NCBI RefSeq assembly: GCF_019219025.1
Contig: NZ_JAHUWN010000014.1
Span: forward strand, 93,927 to 157,926
From: Bacillus sp. sid0103
GTDB lineage: Bacteria; Bacillota; Bacilli; Bacillales_B; DSM-18226
Length of the DNA stretch: 64,000 bases
Reading direction: 5' to 3'
The position numbers and the translations under genes are program-made. Position 1 is the first letter of the stretch. Every line of letters begins with the position of its first letter. Positions 18,231 through 27,228 of this stretch are shown in pieces. The notes beneath the pieces were generated by a model. That model searched no databases. It saw only the letters and a list, made by a program, of their open reading frames with translations, and was not told the DNA's origin.

Positions 18231-19118
18231 ATGTTTGAATTTAAGGAAGATACACTTTCAGGATTTGAGGTGATTAAATCAATTCCCAAAGATGGTTTTC
18301 ATATTTTTGACATTAAATATGAAAGCCCTTTCAAAGGGGAAGTATCTGCCTATCTTTTTGTACCTGATAAAATAGGCACTTTTCCTGCGCTAATTTTTAT
18401 GCACCCAAGTCAAGGAAATAGGAAGACCTTTTTCCATGAAGCACAATTACTTGCAACCAAGGGGTATATCACTCTATTAATTGAAGCCCAATACCTAAGA
18501 GGGAATGGTCAACAAAAATCGCGGGGGAAGAAAGAATTTACAAAAACGATTGAAGAAATGGCAGATATTCAAAAATACATTCAAACCGTTATGGATATTA
18601 GAAGGGGAGTTACATTGCTAAGTAAACTACGTGAGGTAGATGAAACCCGGATTGCCTTTGTCGGTCATGGGATTGGGGCTGCATGGGGCGGCATCCTTTC
18701 AGGTATTGATAATCGAATTAAAACGTTTATCTTGATATCTGGCTATGGGAAGGTTTCAGAGATGCAATTAACAAGCGAGCACCCCATTGCCATGTTAATT
18801 CGCGGCTTTTTACCTCCTGAGCGATATGAGTATTTTATTTCAAGTCTTAAAAAATTGGATGCTTGTTATTATGTGAAAAATGCTTCCCCAGCATCGATCT
18901 ATTTCCAGTTCGCCGAAAATGACGAATACATTGGTCGGGAGCAGGCCCTTGCTTTTTATACAGGTGCCAGCTCTCCTAAAAATATCACTTGGTATGATAC
19001 GAATCATTTATTTTCCAACTGCGAAACGGCCTTATTTGACCGTCACGAATGGCTGGATGAGGAATTCACTGGACAAAATGGCATGTTTTTAAAGGAATCT
19101 ACAACAGAACTAAAATAA
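18231..19118 (+). CDS. Alpha/beta-hydrolase fold protein lacking the nucleophile serine
   Basis: A 295-residue dienelactone-hydrolase-like alpha/beta hydrolase. The oxyanion region is ALIFMHPSQGNR. The nucleophile elbow, normally GHSxG, reads AFVGHGIGAAWGG, so the serine is a glycine codon (GGG). Downstream acid and base positions appear intact (YFQFAENDEYIG; YDTNHLF). Without the serine (or a cysteine or aspartate) ordinary ester hydrolysis is not expected, so it may be a non-hydrolytic relative or bind a ligand. GGGGGCGGTCGAA precedes ATG 18231. asnS follows 171 bases downstream with its own promoter. Confidence 0.8.
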   Translation: MFEFKEDTLSGFEVIKSIPKDGFHIFDIKYESPFKGEVSAYLFVPDKIGTFPALIFMHPSQGNRKTFFHEAQLLATKGYITLLIEAQYLRGNGQQKSRGKKEFTKTIEEMADIQKYIQTVMDIRRGVTLLSKLREVDETRIAFVGHGIGAAWGGILSGIDNRIKTFILISGYGKVSEMQLTSEHPIAMLIRGFLPPERYEYFISSLKKLDACYYVKNASPASIYFQFAENDEYIGREQALAFYTGASSPKNITWYDTNHLFSNCETALFDRHEWLDEEFTGQNGMFLKESTTELK

Positions 19119-19149
19119 TTCACTTTCAAACCGGAAATTTTGTTGAAAA

Positions 19150-19179
19150 TTGCTTACTTGATATGGTATTTTATATAAT
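19150..19179 (+). promoter_or_regulatory. Promoter of asnS
   Basis: TTGCTT (19150-19155), an 18-base spacer and TATAAT (19174-19179). Transcription should begin near 19186, at a GGGATAAAAG run that is complementary to the leader terminator. Confidence 0.6.
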
Positions 19180-19223
19180 ATTGAAGGGATAAAAGAAAAA
19201 CGATGATAGTAATGTGGAATTTT

Positions 19224-19256
19224 ACCTTTCGTCCCAATCGGGATGGAAGGTTTTTT
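19224..19256 (+). promoter_or_regulatory. Leader terminator (attenuator) of asnS
   Basis: CCTTTCGTCCC-AATC-GGGATGGAAGG forms an 11-bp hairpin followed by six Ts. It sits between the asnS promoter and its ribosome site, so it must be regulated or leaky. It looks like the terminator half of a T-box leader, but the stem I region and the conserved T-box bulge (TGGNACCGCG) are absent. Confidence 0.7.
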
Positions 19257-19288
19257 ACTTTTTTACATATGATTTAGGAGGAAAACCA

Positions 19289-20680
19289 ATGAAACAGGCC
19301 TTAATCAAGGACTTATACAGAAATACGGAAAGCTATATTGACCAAAAGGTAGAATTATCTGGATGGATAAGGACTATTCGTGATTCCAAAACTTTTGGGT
19401 TCATTGAATTAAATGATGGGAGCTTTTTTAAAGGGGTCCAGATTGTATTTGATGAGCAGTTAGTGAACTTTAAAGAAATTGCCAAACTTCCAATCAGTTC
19501 GTCAATTAAGGTTGAAGGCGATTTTATTCATACGCCGCAAGCAAAACAGCCTTTTGAAATTAAAGCAACTGACATCGTGATTGAAGGTACATCCGATGTC
19601 GATTATCCATTACAAAAAAAGAAACATTCGTTTGAATATTTACGAACAATTGCCCACTTACGACCAAGGACTAATACGTTTTCAGCTGTTTTTCGTGTAA
19701 GATCACTTGCTTCCTATGCCCTTCATAAATTTTTCCAAGATAAAGGGTTTGTGTACGTTCACTCACCAATTATCACCGGCAGTGATACAGAAGGTGCGGG
19801 GGAAATGTTTCGAGTAACTACCTTAGATATGGACAATCTTCCGAAAAATGAAGAAGGTAAAGCGGATCTTAGCAAGGATTTCTTTAACAAAGAAACTAAT
19901 TTGACCGTAAGCGGACAGCTGTCGGCTGAGGCGTTTGCATTGGCATTCCGGAATGTCTATACCTTTGGCCCAACGTTTAGAGCAGAAAACTCCAACACAG
20001 CAAGACATGCGGCCGAATTTTGGATGGTTGAACCAGAGGTTGCATTTGCTGAACTGCCAGATATCATGGATTTAGCTGAGGAAATGGTGAAATTTGTTAT
20101 CGGTTATGTGTTAGAACAAGCGCCTGAAGAAATGAATTTCTTTAACAGCTTTATCGAAAAAGGTTTATTAGACCGCTTAAATAATGCCTATACTGCAGAC
20201 TTTGGCCGTGTGACATATACTGAAGCAATTAATATTTTAAAGGATTCTGGTGAAACATTTGCCTATCCAGTAGAATGGGGTCTTGACCTGCAAACTGAGC
20301 ATGAACGGTATTTAAGCGAAAAAGTGTTCAAACGCCCTGTATTTGTTACTGATTATCCAAAAGAAATCAAAGCTTTCTATATGCGGCTAAATGATGATAA
20401 CAAAACAGTAGCTGCAACAGATTTGCTAGTACCAGGAATTGGTGAATTGATTGGCGGAAGTCAGCGTGAAGAACGTGAAGAAGTTTTGGCAGGGAAAATA
20501 AATGAACTAGGAATGAATGAAGAAGATTACTGGTGGTACCTTGAATTAAGAAAATATGGCGGTACAAAACATTCAGGCTATGGGATAGGTTTTGAACGTT
20601 TAATTATGTACCTCACAGGAATGACAAATATTCGGGATGTAATTCCATTCCCTAGAACAACAGGGAGTGCTGAGTTTTAA
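19289..20680 (+). CDS. asnS: Asparaginyl-tRNA synthetase
   Basis: A 463-residue class II aminoacyl-tRNA synthetase. An N-terminal OB-fold anticodon-binding domain ([19 protein letters not shown]) is followed by the catalytic core: motif 1 near [20 protein letters not shown], motif 2 [15 protein letters not shown], and motif 3 [13 protein letters not shown]. The closest remembered pattern is the 463-466 residue AsnRS of E. coli type rather than the 430-residue B. subtilis protein. It charges tRNA-Asn in the cytosol. The frame is open upstream, but TTAGGAGG at 19275-19282 fixes ATG 19289. A leader terminator precedes it. Confidence 0.93.
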   Translation: MKQALIKDLYRNTESYIDQKVELSGWIRTIRDSKTFGFIELNDGSFFKGVQIVFDEQLVNFKEIAKLPISSSIKVEGDFIHTPQAKQPFEIKATDIVIEGTSDVDYPLQKKKHSFEYLRTIAHLRPRTNTFSAVFRVRSLASYALHKFFQDKGFVYVHSPIITGSDTEGAGEMFRVTTLDMDNLPKNEEGKADLSKDFFNKETNLTVSGQLSAEAFALAFRNVYTFGPTFRAENSNTARHAAEFWMVEPEVAFAELPDIMDLAEEMVKFVIGYVLEQAPEEMNFFNSFIEKGLLDRLNNAYTADFGRVTYTEAINILKDSGETFAYPVEWGLDLQTEHERYLSEKVFKRPVFVTDYPKEIKAFYMRLNDDNKTVAATDLLVPGIGELIGGSQREEREEVLAGKINELGMNEEDYWWYLELRKYGGTKHSGYGIGFERLIMYLTGMTNIRDVIPFPRTTGSAEF

Positions 20681-20683
20681 TAG

Positions 20684-20728
20684 AAAAAAGGAGAAGGCCA
20701 ATGCACAGTATCGGCCTTCTCCTTTTTT
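20684..20728. terminator. Terminator after asnS
   Basis: Stem AAAAAAGGAGAAGGCC / GGCCTTCTCCTTTTTT, usable from both strands. Confidence 0.88.
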
Positions 20729-20729
20729 A

Positions 20730-20903
20730 TTAAATATTCTTCAATTCTTCTTCGAAGAAGAAGGTTTCTGGATGTTCCTTAACGATATAAGAATATCTTT
20801 TCATGTTTTTTACATATTGTGATTTTAAAATGGTGACGACTTCGCCCGTTTCTATAATGTTGACAGATTGTCCGTTTTTGTATAGATTGTTTGAGCTTTT
20901 CAA
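20730..20903 (-). CDS. Small hypothetical protein
   Basis: A 57-residue ORF starting at TTG 20903 with AAAGGGG eight bases upstream (GTG 20912 overlaps that site). The sequence is beta-rich (NGQSVNIIETGEVVTILKSQ), reminiscent of a small SH3-like barrel. No named family recognised. Convergent with asnS over a shared terminator. Confidence 0.6.
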   Translation of the reverse strand: MKSSNNLYKNGQSVNIIETGEVVTILKSQYVKNMKRYSYIVKEHPETFFFEEELKNI

Positions 20904-21063
20904 ATTTAACACCCCTTTACCTATTCCTTATTTAGTATATCATAAAATCCCTAAACTCATTTCTAACTTATGGGATAATTAAGCACAGATGGAAAGGAAA
21001 AATCGTTCTTCCTTTCAAAAACAAACTTAATGTGTTATGCTTTTATAAAAGTGAGGTGTCATT

Positions 21064-21288
21064 TTGACAATTTATAAAGCAAAAAAAAGTAACCTCAAAG
21101 ATTTATTATCCAAAAACAGCATGGACTTGGAAAGTTTGGAAAGGAATACAAATATTCCACAAACTCAACTAAACGACTACTTGTCAAAGAAAGTAATGAA
21201 CTTAAATACCGCGATGACCATTTCAAAAGAATTGAATTGCCGTATTGAAGATTTATATGTTTGGTCTTCTGAAGAGAAGAAAGCATAG
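21064..21288 (+). CDS. Small HTH (Cro/C1-like) protein
   Basis: A 74-residue protein consisting only of an XRE-type helix-turn-helix: LKDLLSKNSMDLESLERNTNIP, then QLNDYLSKKVMNLNTAMTISKEL, with the typical end of helix 5. Probably a DNA-binding transcriptional regulator. It begins with TTG 21064 after GTGAGGTG. A terminator follows at 21300. Target unknown; it neighbours lysP, but that gene is riboswitch-controlled. Confidence 0.75.
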   Translation: MTIYKAKKSNLKDLLSKNSMDLESLERNTNIPQTQLNDYLSKKVMNLNTAMTISKELNCRIEDLYVWSSEEKKA

Positions 21289-21299
21289 TAAATAAAAAA

Positions 21300-21329
21300 A
21301 ACAGACTCGCTAAAAAGAGTCTGTTTTTT
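21300..21329 (+). terminator. Terminator after HTH gene
   Basis: Stem AACAGACTC...GAGTCTGTT followed by a T-run. Confidence 0.85.
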
Positions 21330-21340
21330 ATTTACAAAAA

Positions 21341-21366
21341 AATAGTACGCATTTTTGCGTACTATT
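21341..21366 (-). terminator. Terminator after lysP
   Basis: Stem AATAGTACGCA / TGCGTACTATT with seven Ts on the minus strand. Confidence 0.85.
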
Positions 21367-21376
21367 ACTTAAATGA

Positions 21377-22858
21377 TTAATTGTTTAGATCACAATTCTC
21401 TAAAGGAATCACCTTAGTTTTCTTTGTGAATTTATATCCTAGCCAAACAAGAAGGAATAATGGCAAGCCGATGTAAGAAACTAAAATGCCATTCCAATCA
21501 ATATGGTCACCCATGAATGCGGAATAGTTTTGTCCTAGAACGACAAATCCACAAACAGCAAAAGCAAAGATTGGACCAAACGGGAAGAATTTTGATTTAT
21601 ATGGTAACAAACTTAGGTCTTTTCCTTGGGCGATAAACGCTTTACGAAAACGATAATGACATACAGCAATCCCAAGCCACGCGATAAAGCCAGACATTCC
21701 TGAAGCATTTAACAACCAAATATACACCGTTCCGTCACCAAAGAATGAAGCAAGGAAAGCTAGTGTGCCCACTAAGGTTGTTGCAATTAATGCATTTACT
21801 GGAACACCTTTTTTGTTTAATTTACCAAGGAATTGTGGGGCTTTCCCTTGGCGGGCCAAATCCCAAAGCATTCGGGTTGAGGCATACATTCCTGAATTAC
21901 CCGCAGATAAGACAGCGGTTAAGATTACAGCATTCATAATCGAAGCAGCGAACGCAATACCAGCCTTTTGAAAGATAAGGGTAAAAGGACTAACAGTAAT
22001 AGTATCACTTGCTAATTTTTCGTTTGTATAAGGAATGAGTAATCCGATTACTAAAATGGCTAGTACATAAAATAAAAGAATACGCCAGAAAACTTGTTTA
22101 ACAGCACGTGGGATGGCTTTCTTTGGATCTTCTGTTTCACCAGCAGCAACACCTAAAAGCTCTGTTCCTTGAAAAGAGAAGCCAGCCGCCATAAATATTC
22201 CAAGCATCGACATAAAGCCGCCGTGGAATGGTGCATCACCGATCGTTAAGTTTTTGAAGCCTGGTGCTTCATTACCCATGATACCAAAAATCATGAATGT
22301 ACCAATAATAACAAATATTATCACTGTGACAACTTTAATTAAGGAAAACCAGTATTCTGCTTCACCAAATCCTTTAACAGAAAGGTAGTTTAAGAGAAAC
22401 ATAATCACTAAAAAGATGCCGCTCCAAATAAATGAAGGGGTATCTGGAAACCAGAATTTCATGATCATCGTAACAGCAGCTAATTCGGCAGCAATGGTTA
22501 TGGCCCAGTTATACCAATAGTTCCAGCCTAATGCAAAACCAAGGGAAGGGTCGATAAATTTAGTGGCATACGTACTAAAACTACCAGCAACGGGCATATA
22601 GGCACCCATTTCAGCTAATCCTTGCATCAAAAAGAAAACCATAACACCTATCACTAAGTAGGAAAGGATTGCACCGCCTGGTCCTGCGCTATGAATAGCG
22701 CCGCCGCTAGCAAGAAAAAGCCCGGTTCCAATTGTTCCTCCAAGGGAAATCATCGTGAGGTGACGAGATTTTAATCCTCTTTTTAATTCGGGTGGATTCT
22801 GTTGTTGTCTTGTATCATTTGTATATTCACTATCTTTTAATACTCGTGCTGTTTGCAT
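21377..22858 (-). CDS. lysP: Lysine-specific permease LysP
   Basis: A 493-residue APC-family amino acid permease with twelve membrane helices. SLGGTIGTGLFLASGGAIHSAGPGGA is the helix 1 substrate-binding stretch; GFSFQGTELLGVAAGE and ILTAVLSAGNSGMYASTRML are typical of the LysP branch. Resemblance to E. coli LysP is very strong along the whole length (for example FWRILLFYVLAI and FGFGEAEYWF-type segments). It imports L-lysine with protons. A lysine riboswitch with terminator precedes it, independently confirming the substrate. GAGGAG is spaced for ATG 22858; GTG 22867 overlaps it. Confidence 0.93.
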   Translation of the reverse strand: MQTARVLKDSEYTNDTRQQQNPPELKRGLKSRHLTMISLGGTIGTGLFLASGGAIHSAGPGGAILSYLVIGVMVFFLMQGLAEMGAYMPVAGSFSTYATKFIDPSLGFALGWNYWYNWAITIAAELAAVTMIMKFWFPDTPSFIWSGIFLVIMFLLNYLSVKGFGEAEYWFSLIKVVTVIIFVIIGTFMIFGIMGNEAPGFKNLTIGDAPFHGGFMSMLGIFMAAGFSFQGTELLGVAAGETEDPKKAIPRAVKQVFWRILLFYVLAILVIGLLIPYTNEKLASDTITVSPFTLIFQKAGIAFAASIMNAVILTAVLSAGNSGMYASTRMLWDLARQGKAPQFLGKLNKKGVPVNALIATTLVGTLAFLASFFGDGTVYIWLLNASGMSGFIAWLGIAVCHYRFRKAFIAQGKDLSLLPYKSKFFPFGPIFAFAVCGFVVLGQNYSAFMGDHIDWNGILVSYIGLPLFLLVWLGYKFTKKTKVIPLENCDLNN

Positions 22859-22908
22859 ATTGTTCACTCCTCATATCTTCTTTTTCGAGAAGGAGTTTGG
22901 AATACAAA

Positions 22909-22937
22909 AATGCCATCGAGGAATAATCGATGGCATT
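22909..22937 (-). terminator. Riboswitch expression-platform terminator
   Basis: On the minus strand AATGCCATCGA-TTATTCC-TCGATGGCATT is followed by a T-run. It lies between the lysine aptamer and the lysP ribosome site, so lysine binding would stop transcription. Confidence 0.9.
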
Positions 22938-22961
22938 GTTAATACCCCGCATCATACCTTC

Positions 22962-23152
22962 CGAAAGATAGCTCAACACGACTAGTTGGTTGGACTAATC
23001 GTGACAGTTCTGTTCCTATTCGGAGACAGCCCCAGCATGCTTTTTAAAGAGAGAAAAGCACACTTCGGCAGTTTTTCCTTTCAAACGGAGTCAAGAATGT
23101 CTCTTGCATTTCGTCCGCTTTACTAATAAAGACCGCGACCTCTACCTCATCG
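22962..23152 (-). promoter_or_regulatory. Lysine riboswitch (L-box) aptamer
   Basis: Reading the minus strand, the leader contains the L-box landmarks in order: AGGTAGAGGTCGCG, GAAAGGAAAAACTGCCGAAG, GCTGGGGCTGTC and GAGCTATCTTTC. P1 can form between 23142-23147 and 22966-22971. The terminator at 22909-22937 is the expression platform. This is a transcriptional OFF switch for lysP in response to lysine. Confidence 0.92.
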
Positions 23153-23359
23153 GTTTGATGAGGATTTTTTATCATAATTAAATTGATATATTAGTATACT
23201 ATAAGGTTTCTTATGGATATGTCAATATAGAATAATCTAATTGCTAATAACCAGAAAATTTATTTTATTTAAATAAATTTTTTATTTTACTTTAAGAGAG
23301 AGAATCGGTATTATTTTTAAATAGAATTAATGCCTGTTTGTTTTAGGAGGATTTTTACC

Positions 23360-24172
23360 ATGCAAATTGTTGGAATGATATTGGGATCTCTGATTATTGT
23401 GGTTGCGTTTAACCTTTTCTTAATTCCACATGAAGTGTTGAGCAGCGGATTAAGCGGAATTTCAATGATATTAGGGATGATCTCACCGGTTAATACTGGA
23501 GTGGCAAATTTCCTGCTAAATTTTCCTTTATTAATTATTGGATATAAAATGTTAGGGAAAAGATTTATCATGAATTCGATTTTTTCTGTCATCATTATCT
23601 CAATAGGTCTTTATTTAGTCCCAATTCACCCAATCGCGGATGATACCATTCTCTCATCTATTTTTGGTGGTGCGTTAACCGGTTTAGGTGTCGGAATCGT
23701 TTTCCGTTGTTCAGGATCAACCGGAGGATTTGACATTATTGGCATGATTGTATCAAGAAAAAGAGATTTTCCGATAGGTGTTTTACTTTCAGGCATGAAT
23801 GCGGTAGTTATAGTAATTAGTGGTTTTTTGTTTGATTGGGATTCTGCACTTTATACCTTAGTTTCTATTTTTGTGACCGGTAAAGTAGTTGATGCCATCT
23901 ATACAGACCATGCAAAATTAACGTTAATGATTATTACAGAAAAAGGCGAAGAGATGAGAAATCATCTACTGAAAAATTTGTATCGAGGTTTAACGGTTAT
24001 GGATGGTGTTGGCGGCTATTCAAATAACCAGCGGAATGTATTGATAACGGTCATTTCCAGATACGAACTTAATGAAGTGAAAAACTTAATCACGGAAGTC
24101 GATTCCTGTGCCTTTGTTAATATTACAGAAACAATTGAGGTAATGGGGCTGTTTCATCGGCCTAGTCCATAA
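23360..24172 (+). CDS. YitT family membrane protein (with DUF2179 domain), paralogue 1
   Basis: A 270-residue protein with five membrane helices (DUF161/YitT_membrane) and a cytosolic C-terminal DUF2179 domain (LTLMIITEKGEEMRNHLL...GLTVMDGVGGYS...). The GCSGSTGGFDI loop (here FRCSGSTGGFDIIG) is the family signature. TTAGGAGG at 23343-23350 fixes ATG 23360. Family function is unresolved, though transport has been suggested. It ends at a terminator shared with the hxlR-like gene. Two other YitT genes lie at 31501 and 55213. Confidence 0.88.
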   Translation: MQIVGMILGSLIIVVAFNLFLIPHEVLSSGLSGISMILGMISPVNTGVANFLLNFPLLIIGYKMLGKRFIMNSIFSVIIISIGLYLVPIHPIADDTILSSIFGGALTGLGVGIVFRCSGSTGGFDIIGMIVSRKRDFPIGVLLSGMNAVVIVISGFLFDWDSALYTLVSIFVTGKVVDAIYTDHAKLTLMIITEKGEEMRNHLLKNLYRGLTVMDGVGGYSNNQRNVLITVISRYELNEVKNLITEVDSCAFVNITETIEVMGLFHRPSP

Positions 24173-24219
24173 AACCAAAAAGGTTTGCATCTATGATATA
24201 GAGCAAGCCTTTTTGGTTT
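24173..24219. terminator. Bidirectional terminator
   Basis: Stem AAACCAAAAAGG(TTTGC)...(GCAAGC)CTTTTTGGTTT between the yitT paralogue and the hxlR-like gene. Confidence 0.85.
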
Positions 24220-24583
24220 ACCGGGATTTATCTCGTTTTTTAACCCATTTTATCAACACCTGGATAACCTCCTCAAGCTCCCTCCCAGCTGGAGTTAAGT
24301 CATATTCCACTTTTTTAGGTGATGTGGCAATTACCCTTTTAACAATCAATCCTTCATTTTCTAAATCACGCAAGCGTTCGGTTAACAGTCGATCGGAGAT
24401 ACCAGGAATCGAGGATACAATTTCATGGTATCGCTTTGGTCCTTCCAGGAGCGTAAAAATAACAGAACCCATCCAACGTTTACCTATAAATTCAATCGCA
24501 TTATGAAAATTTGTACATATATGCTTCATTTCCTCTGCAGAATGAGTCATACAATTTTGGTTGTTAGGTTCACTCAAATTCAA
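24218..24583 (-). CDS. HxlR family transcriptional regulator
   Basis: A 121-residue winged-helix protein of the HxlR type: an N-terminal cysteine (NNQNCMTH), FIGKRWMGSVIFTLLEGPKRYHEI, then SIPGISDRLLTERLRDLENEGLI and VEYDLTPAGREL. The single N-terminal cysteine is the redox or electrophile-sensing residue in homologues such as YodB and HypR. It is divergent from the nitroreductase at 24685, as YodB/HypR-type regulators often are, so it probably represses that gene under non-stress conditions. Start is TTG 24583 or TTG 24577. Confidence 0.88.
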   Translation of the reverse strand: MNLSEPNNQNCMTHSAEEMKHICTNFHNAIEFIGKRWMGSVIFTLLEGPKRYHEIVSSIPGISDRLLTERLRDLENEGLIVKRVIATSPKKVEYDLTPAGRELEEVIQVLIKWVKKRDKSR

Positions 24584-24684
24584 TCCCCCATTTTTACTTT
24601 TCTAACTATATCATACCATAGTTTAATTTCTTGACGAAAGGTACTTACTATTAGTAAGTTAAACTTATTAGGGGGAAATCTCTC

Positions 24685-25320
24685 ATGAAAACAACCTTAA
24701 CTAAAAAAACTTTATCTGAAGTGATTAAAGAACGTCACTCTGTTAGAAAATATGATTCGACATTTACAATTTCTCAAGAAGAAATAAAAGATATGTTAAA
24801 AGAAGCAACCCAAGCACCATCTTCAAGTAATCTTCAACCTTGGCGTTTTATTGTCATTCAAGACGAAGAAACCAAAAAGGAACTTAGAGCAGTCGCCAAT
24901 AATCAAGAGCAGGTTGAAACAGCGTCTGCGATTATTGCTGTCTTAGGTGACAAGGAAATGTATAAAAGTGTGGAAAAAGTATATCGAAGTGCCTATGAAG
25001 CCGGTTTTATGGATGAGGCGAATATGAACCGATTAATCGAAGGAACCAATAAAACTTACCCATATGCTTCAGAAGATATCTTGAAAAATATTGCAGCATT
25101 TGATGCAGGGTTAGTTTCGATGCAATTGATGTTGATTGCAAAAGATAGAGGATATGACACTGTTCCAATGGGTGGATTTGACAAAGAAAAATTTGCGAAA
25201 ATGTTTAATATTGAAGATCGATTATTCCCAATTGTTCTGATTTCAGTAGGGAAGGCGGCAGCTCCAGCGTTCAATACAACACGATTGCCGTTGGAAGATA
25301 TTTTAATAGAATATAAGTAA
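24685..25320 (+). CDS. Nitroreductase family protein (HxlR-paired)
   Basis: A 211-residue FMN nitroreductase of the YfhC/YodC type. RHSVRKYDSTFTI binds the FMN phosphate; EATQAPSSSNLQPWRF and MGGFDKEKF follow. It reduces quinones, nitroaromatics or similar electrophiles with NAD(P)H. It starts 101 bases from the divergent HxlR regulator gene. The intergenic TTAGTAAGTTAAACTTATTA is an imperfect palindrome just upstream of GGGGGAAATC and could be the operator. A terminator follows at 25322. Confidence 0.9.
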   Translation: MKTTLTKKTLSEVIKERHSVRKYDSTFTISQEEIKDMLKEATQAPSSSNLQPWRFIVIQDEETKKELRAVANNQEQVETASAIIAVLGDKEMYKSVEKVYRSAYEAGFMDEANMNRLIEGTNKTYPYASEDILKNIAAFDAGLVSMQLMLIAKDRGYDTVPMGGFDKEKFAKMFNIEDRLFPIVLISVGKAAAPAFNTTRLPLEDILIEYK

Positions 25321-25321
25321 T

Positions 25322-25355
25322 AGAGCAGGCGCATGAAGGAGTTCATGCGCCTACT
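25322..25355. terminator. Bidirectional terminator
   Basis: Stem AGGCGCATGAA / TTCATGCGCCT between nitroreductase and yvbH. Confidence 0.8.
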
Positions 25356-25360
25356 CATTT

Positions 25361-25975
25361 TTAGTTATTAATATACTTTTCAAATACATAGCCGAAGTCC
25401 TTGACCATATATTGCTTTTTGCTGTCTTCTAACCATTGAAAGGCAGCTTGATTTAGCATTTTGAATTGAACCACCAAATTACTGTCTGCACTTGTCACAC
25501 GGCCTAATGTTGTGGAGGCAACATCCAGGCTTTGTTTAGCATACTGAAGGGAAATTTCATTTTCATGTGAGATTTCCGAAATTTTTATTAGGGCTTTATA
25601 TAAATCCTTTACTTCCTCAATATGTTTCTTATGTACATCAATGGAAAAAGGCGCTGAACCGATTTTAAATTTAATTTCGACGTCAAGGTCAACCGTTCCA
25701 GCTGTTTCGAGATATACGTCTGAGATCCTGTTTGTAGCATAACTATAACGATGAAGCATCCGCTTTTTGCTGGTCGCACTTGTACCATCTAAATGGATTA
25801 GGGCATTGTTGGTAAAGCAATATTCATCCGATTTTGATTTGATGAGGAAATAAATTTTCTCATTATCTTCATGCATGACATAATCGTCTGCGTCTACCTT
25901 ATCATAGTCCTCCGGCTTAATAACAGAACCAACATCACTTAACCCCAAAATATCAGCAGCAACTTTTCCAAACAT
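25361..25975 (-). CDS. yvbH: YvbH-like PH-domain protein
   Basis: A 204-residue cytosolic protein: an N-terminal bacterial PH domain (DADDYVMHEDNEKIYFLIKS, then FTNNALIHLDG and ETAGTVDLDVEIKFKIG) and a C-terminal helical YvbH oligomerisation region. It closely resembles B. subtilis YvbH, a PH-domain protein of unknown biological role that forms oligomers. GGAG before ATG 25975 makes that start better than GTG 25984. It is a single-gene unit. Confidence 0.85.
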   Translation of the reverse strand: MFGKVAADILGLSDVGSVIKPEDYDKVDADDYVMHEDNEKIYFLIKSKSDEYCFTNNALIHLDGTSATSKKRMLHRYSYATNRISDVYLETAGTVDLDVEIKFKIGSAPFSIDVHKKHIEEVKDLYKALIKISEISHENEISLQYAKQSLDVASTTLGRVTSADSNLVVQFKMLNQAAFQWLEDSKKQYMVKDFGYVFEKYINN

Positions 25976-26184
25976 ACTTATCACACTCCATTAAATTAAT
26001 ATCATTCCACCCTTTTTACGATTGGAAGATAATAAAGTTTCATTTGTATCCAAAAAACTTTATGCGATAAAATGAGTTTGTATGCACGGAAAAGAAAATG
26101 CTAACAACTTGAGTGTTTTCCTTTTTTAATAGAAAATACACTATATACAAATTAAAAATAGAAGAATGGAGGGAGAGAAAAATC

Positions 26185-27177
26185 ATGCGTCCGATTATTC
26201 TTGGCATCTTTGCTGCTTTCTTTTTTGCATTTACATTTATTCTCAATAGATCAATGGATCAAGCAGGGGGGAGCTGGTTATGGAGTGCATCCTTAAGGTA
26301 TTACTTTATGGTGCCATTTCTTTTCATCATCGTGATTGGTCGAAAAAATCTTAAACCGTTGCTTTATGAGATGAAAAAACAACCCGGCCCTTGGCTATTA
26401 TGGAGTACAGTAGGCTTCGGCTTATTTTATGGACCGATTTGTTTTTCAGCAGCCTACGCCCCGGGATGGCTCATTGCAGCTACATGGCAGGTAACAATTA
26501 TCTCAGGATCGTTGCTGTCTCCACTTTTTCATGAAAGGATTATGACAGAAAAAGGACCAATCCATAAAAAGGGGCAAATTCCTTTTAAAGGCTTAGGGAT
26601 GTCAGTGATCATCCTTTTAGGAATTATCTTGATACAATTCGAACAGGCCAATCATATTTCGATTGGTGCAATCTCACTAGGTGTCCTTCCTGTGTTAATC
26701 GCTTCCTTCGCTTATCCACTAGGAAACCGAAAAATGATGGATCTTTGCGGGGGAAGGCTAGATGTCTTTCAGCGTGTATTAGGTATGACTTTGGCTAGTA
26801 TGCCTATTTGGATTGTTTTATCCCTGTATGGTTTAATGACTGTTGGCACACCAAGCAAAGGACAAGTGTTTCAATCTTCTCTAGTTGCCGTATCCTCAGG
26901 TGTGATTGCAACCATTCTTTTTTTCAAGGCAACCGATCTTGTAAGAGGTAACATGCAAAAACTTGCTGCTGTTGAGGCAACACAATCAGTGGAAGTTTTA
27001 TTCGCGGTCATTGGAGAATTGTTACTTCTAAACACCACATTCCCGACGCTGATATCCTGGTTGGGAATGGTAATTGTTATGGTAGGAATGATCCTGCACA
27101 GCTTATTTTCGCATAAAAGTAACTCCAAAAATGAACCGAATAAAATTACTGAAAAAACTATACCTCGAAATGTTTGA
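26185..27177 (+). CDS. Multidrug-resistance efflux transporter-like DMT protein
   Basis: A 330-residue membrane protein with about ten helices, belonging to the drug/metabolite transporter clan (EmrE-like Bacillus family). IMRPIILGIFAAFFFAFTFILNRS is helix 1. GVLPVLIASFAYPLGNRKMM and ATILFFKATDLVRGNMQKLAAVEATQS mark the second half. The frame is open to 26113, but GGAGGGAG fixes ATG 26185. Substrate unknown. Ends in a charged tail and a terminator. Confidence 0.83.
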   Translation: MRPIILGIFAAFFFAFTFILNRSMDQAGGSWLWSASLRYYFMVPFLFIIVIGRKNLKPLLYEMKKQPGPWLLWSTVGFGLFYGPICFSAAYAPGWLIAATWQVTIISGSLLSPLFHERIMTEKGPIHKKGQIPFKGLGMSVIILLGIILIQFEQANHISIGAISLGVLPVLIASFAYPLGNRKMMDLCGGRLDVFQRVLGMTLASMPIWIVLSLYGLMTVGTPSKGQVFQSSLVAVSSGVIATILFFKATDLVRGNMQKLAAVEATQSVEVLFAVIGELLLLNTTFPTLISWLGMVIVMVGMILHSLFSHKSNSKNEPNKITEKTIPRNV

Positions 27178-27212
27178 TCCTTATCAATTCAGATTGATAA
27201 GGATTGTTTTTT
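27178..27212 (+). terminator. Terminator after DMT gene
   Basis: Stem TCCTTATCAA / TTGATAAGGA followed by a T-run. Confidence 0.85.
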
Positions 27213-27228
27213 GTGAATCTTCTCATTG

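Noticed and set aside
19118..19288. A T-box riboswitch upstream of asnS
   Set aside because: The terminator looks right, but the leader from the predicted promoter is only about 100 bases and lacks stem I and the TGGNACCGCG bulge.
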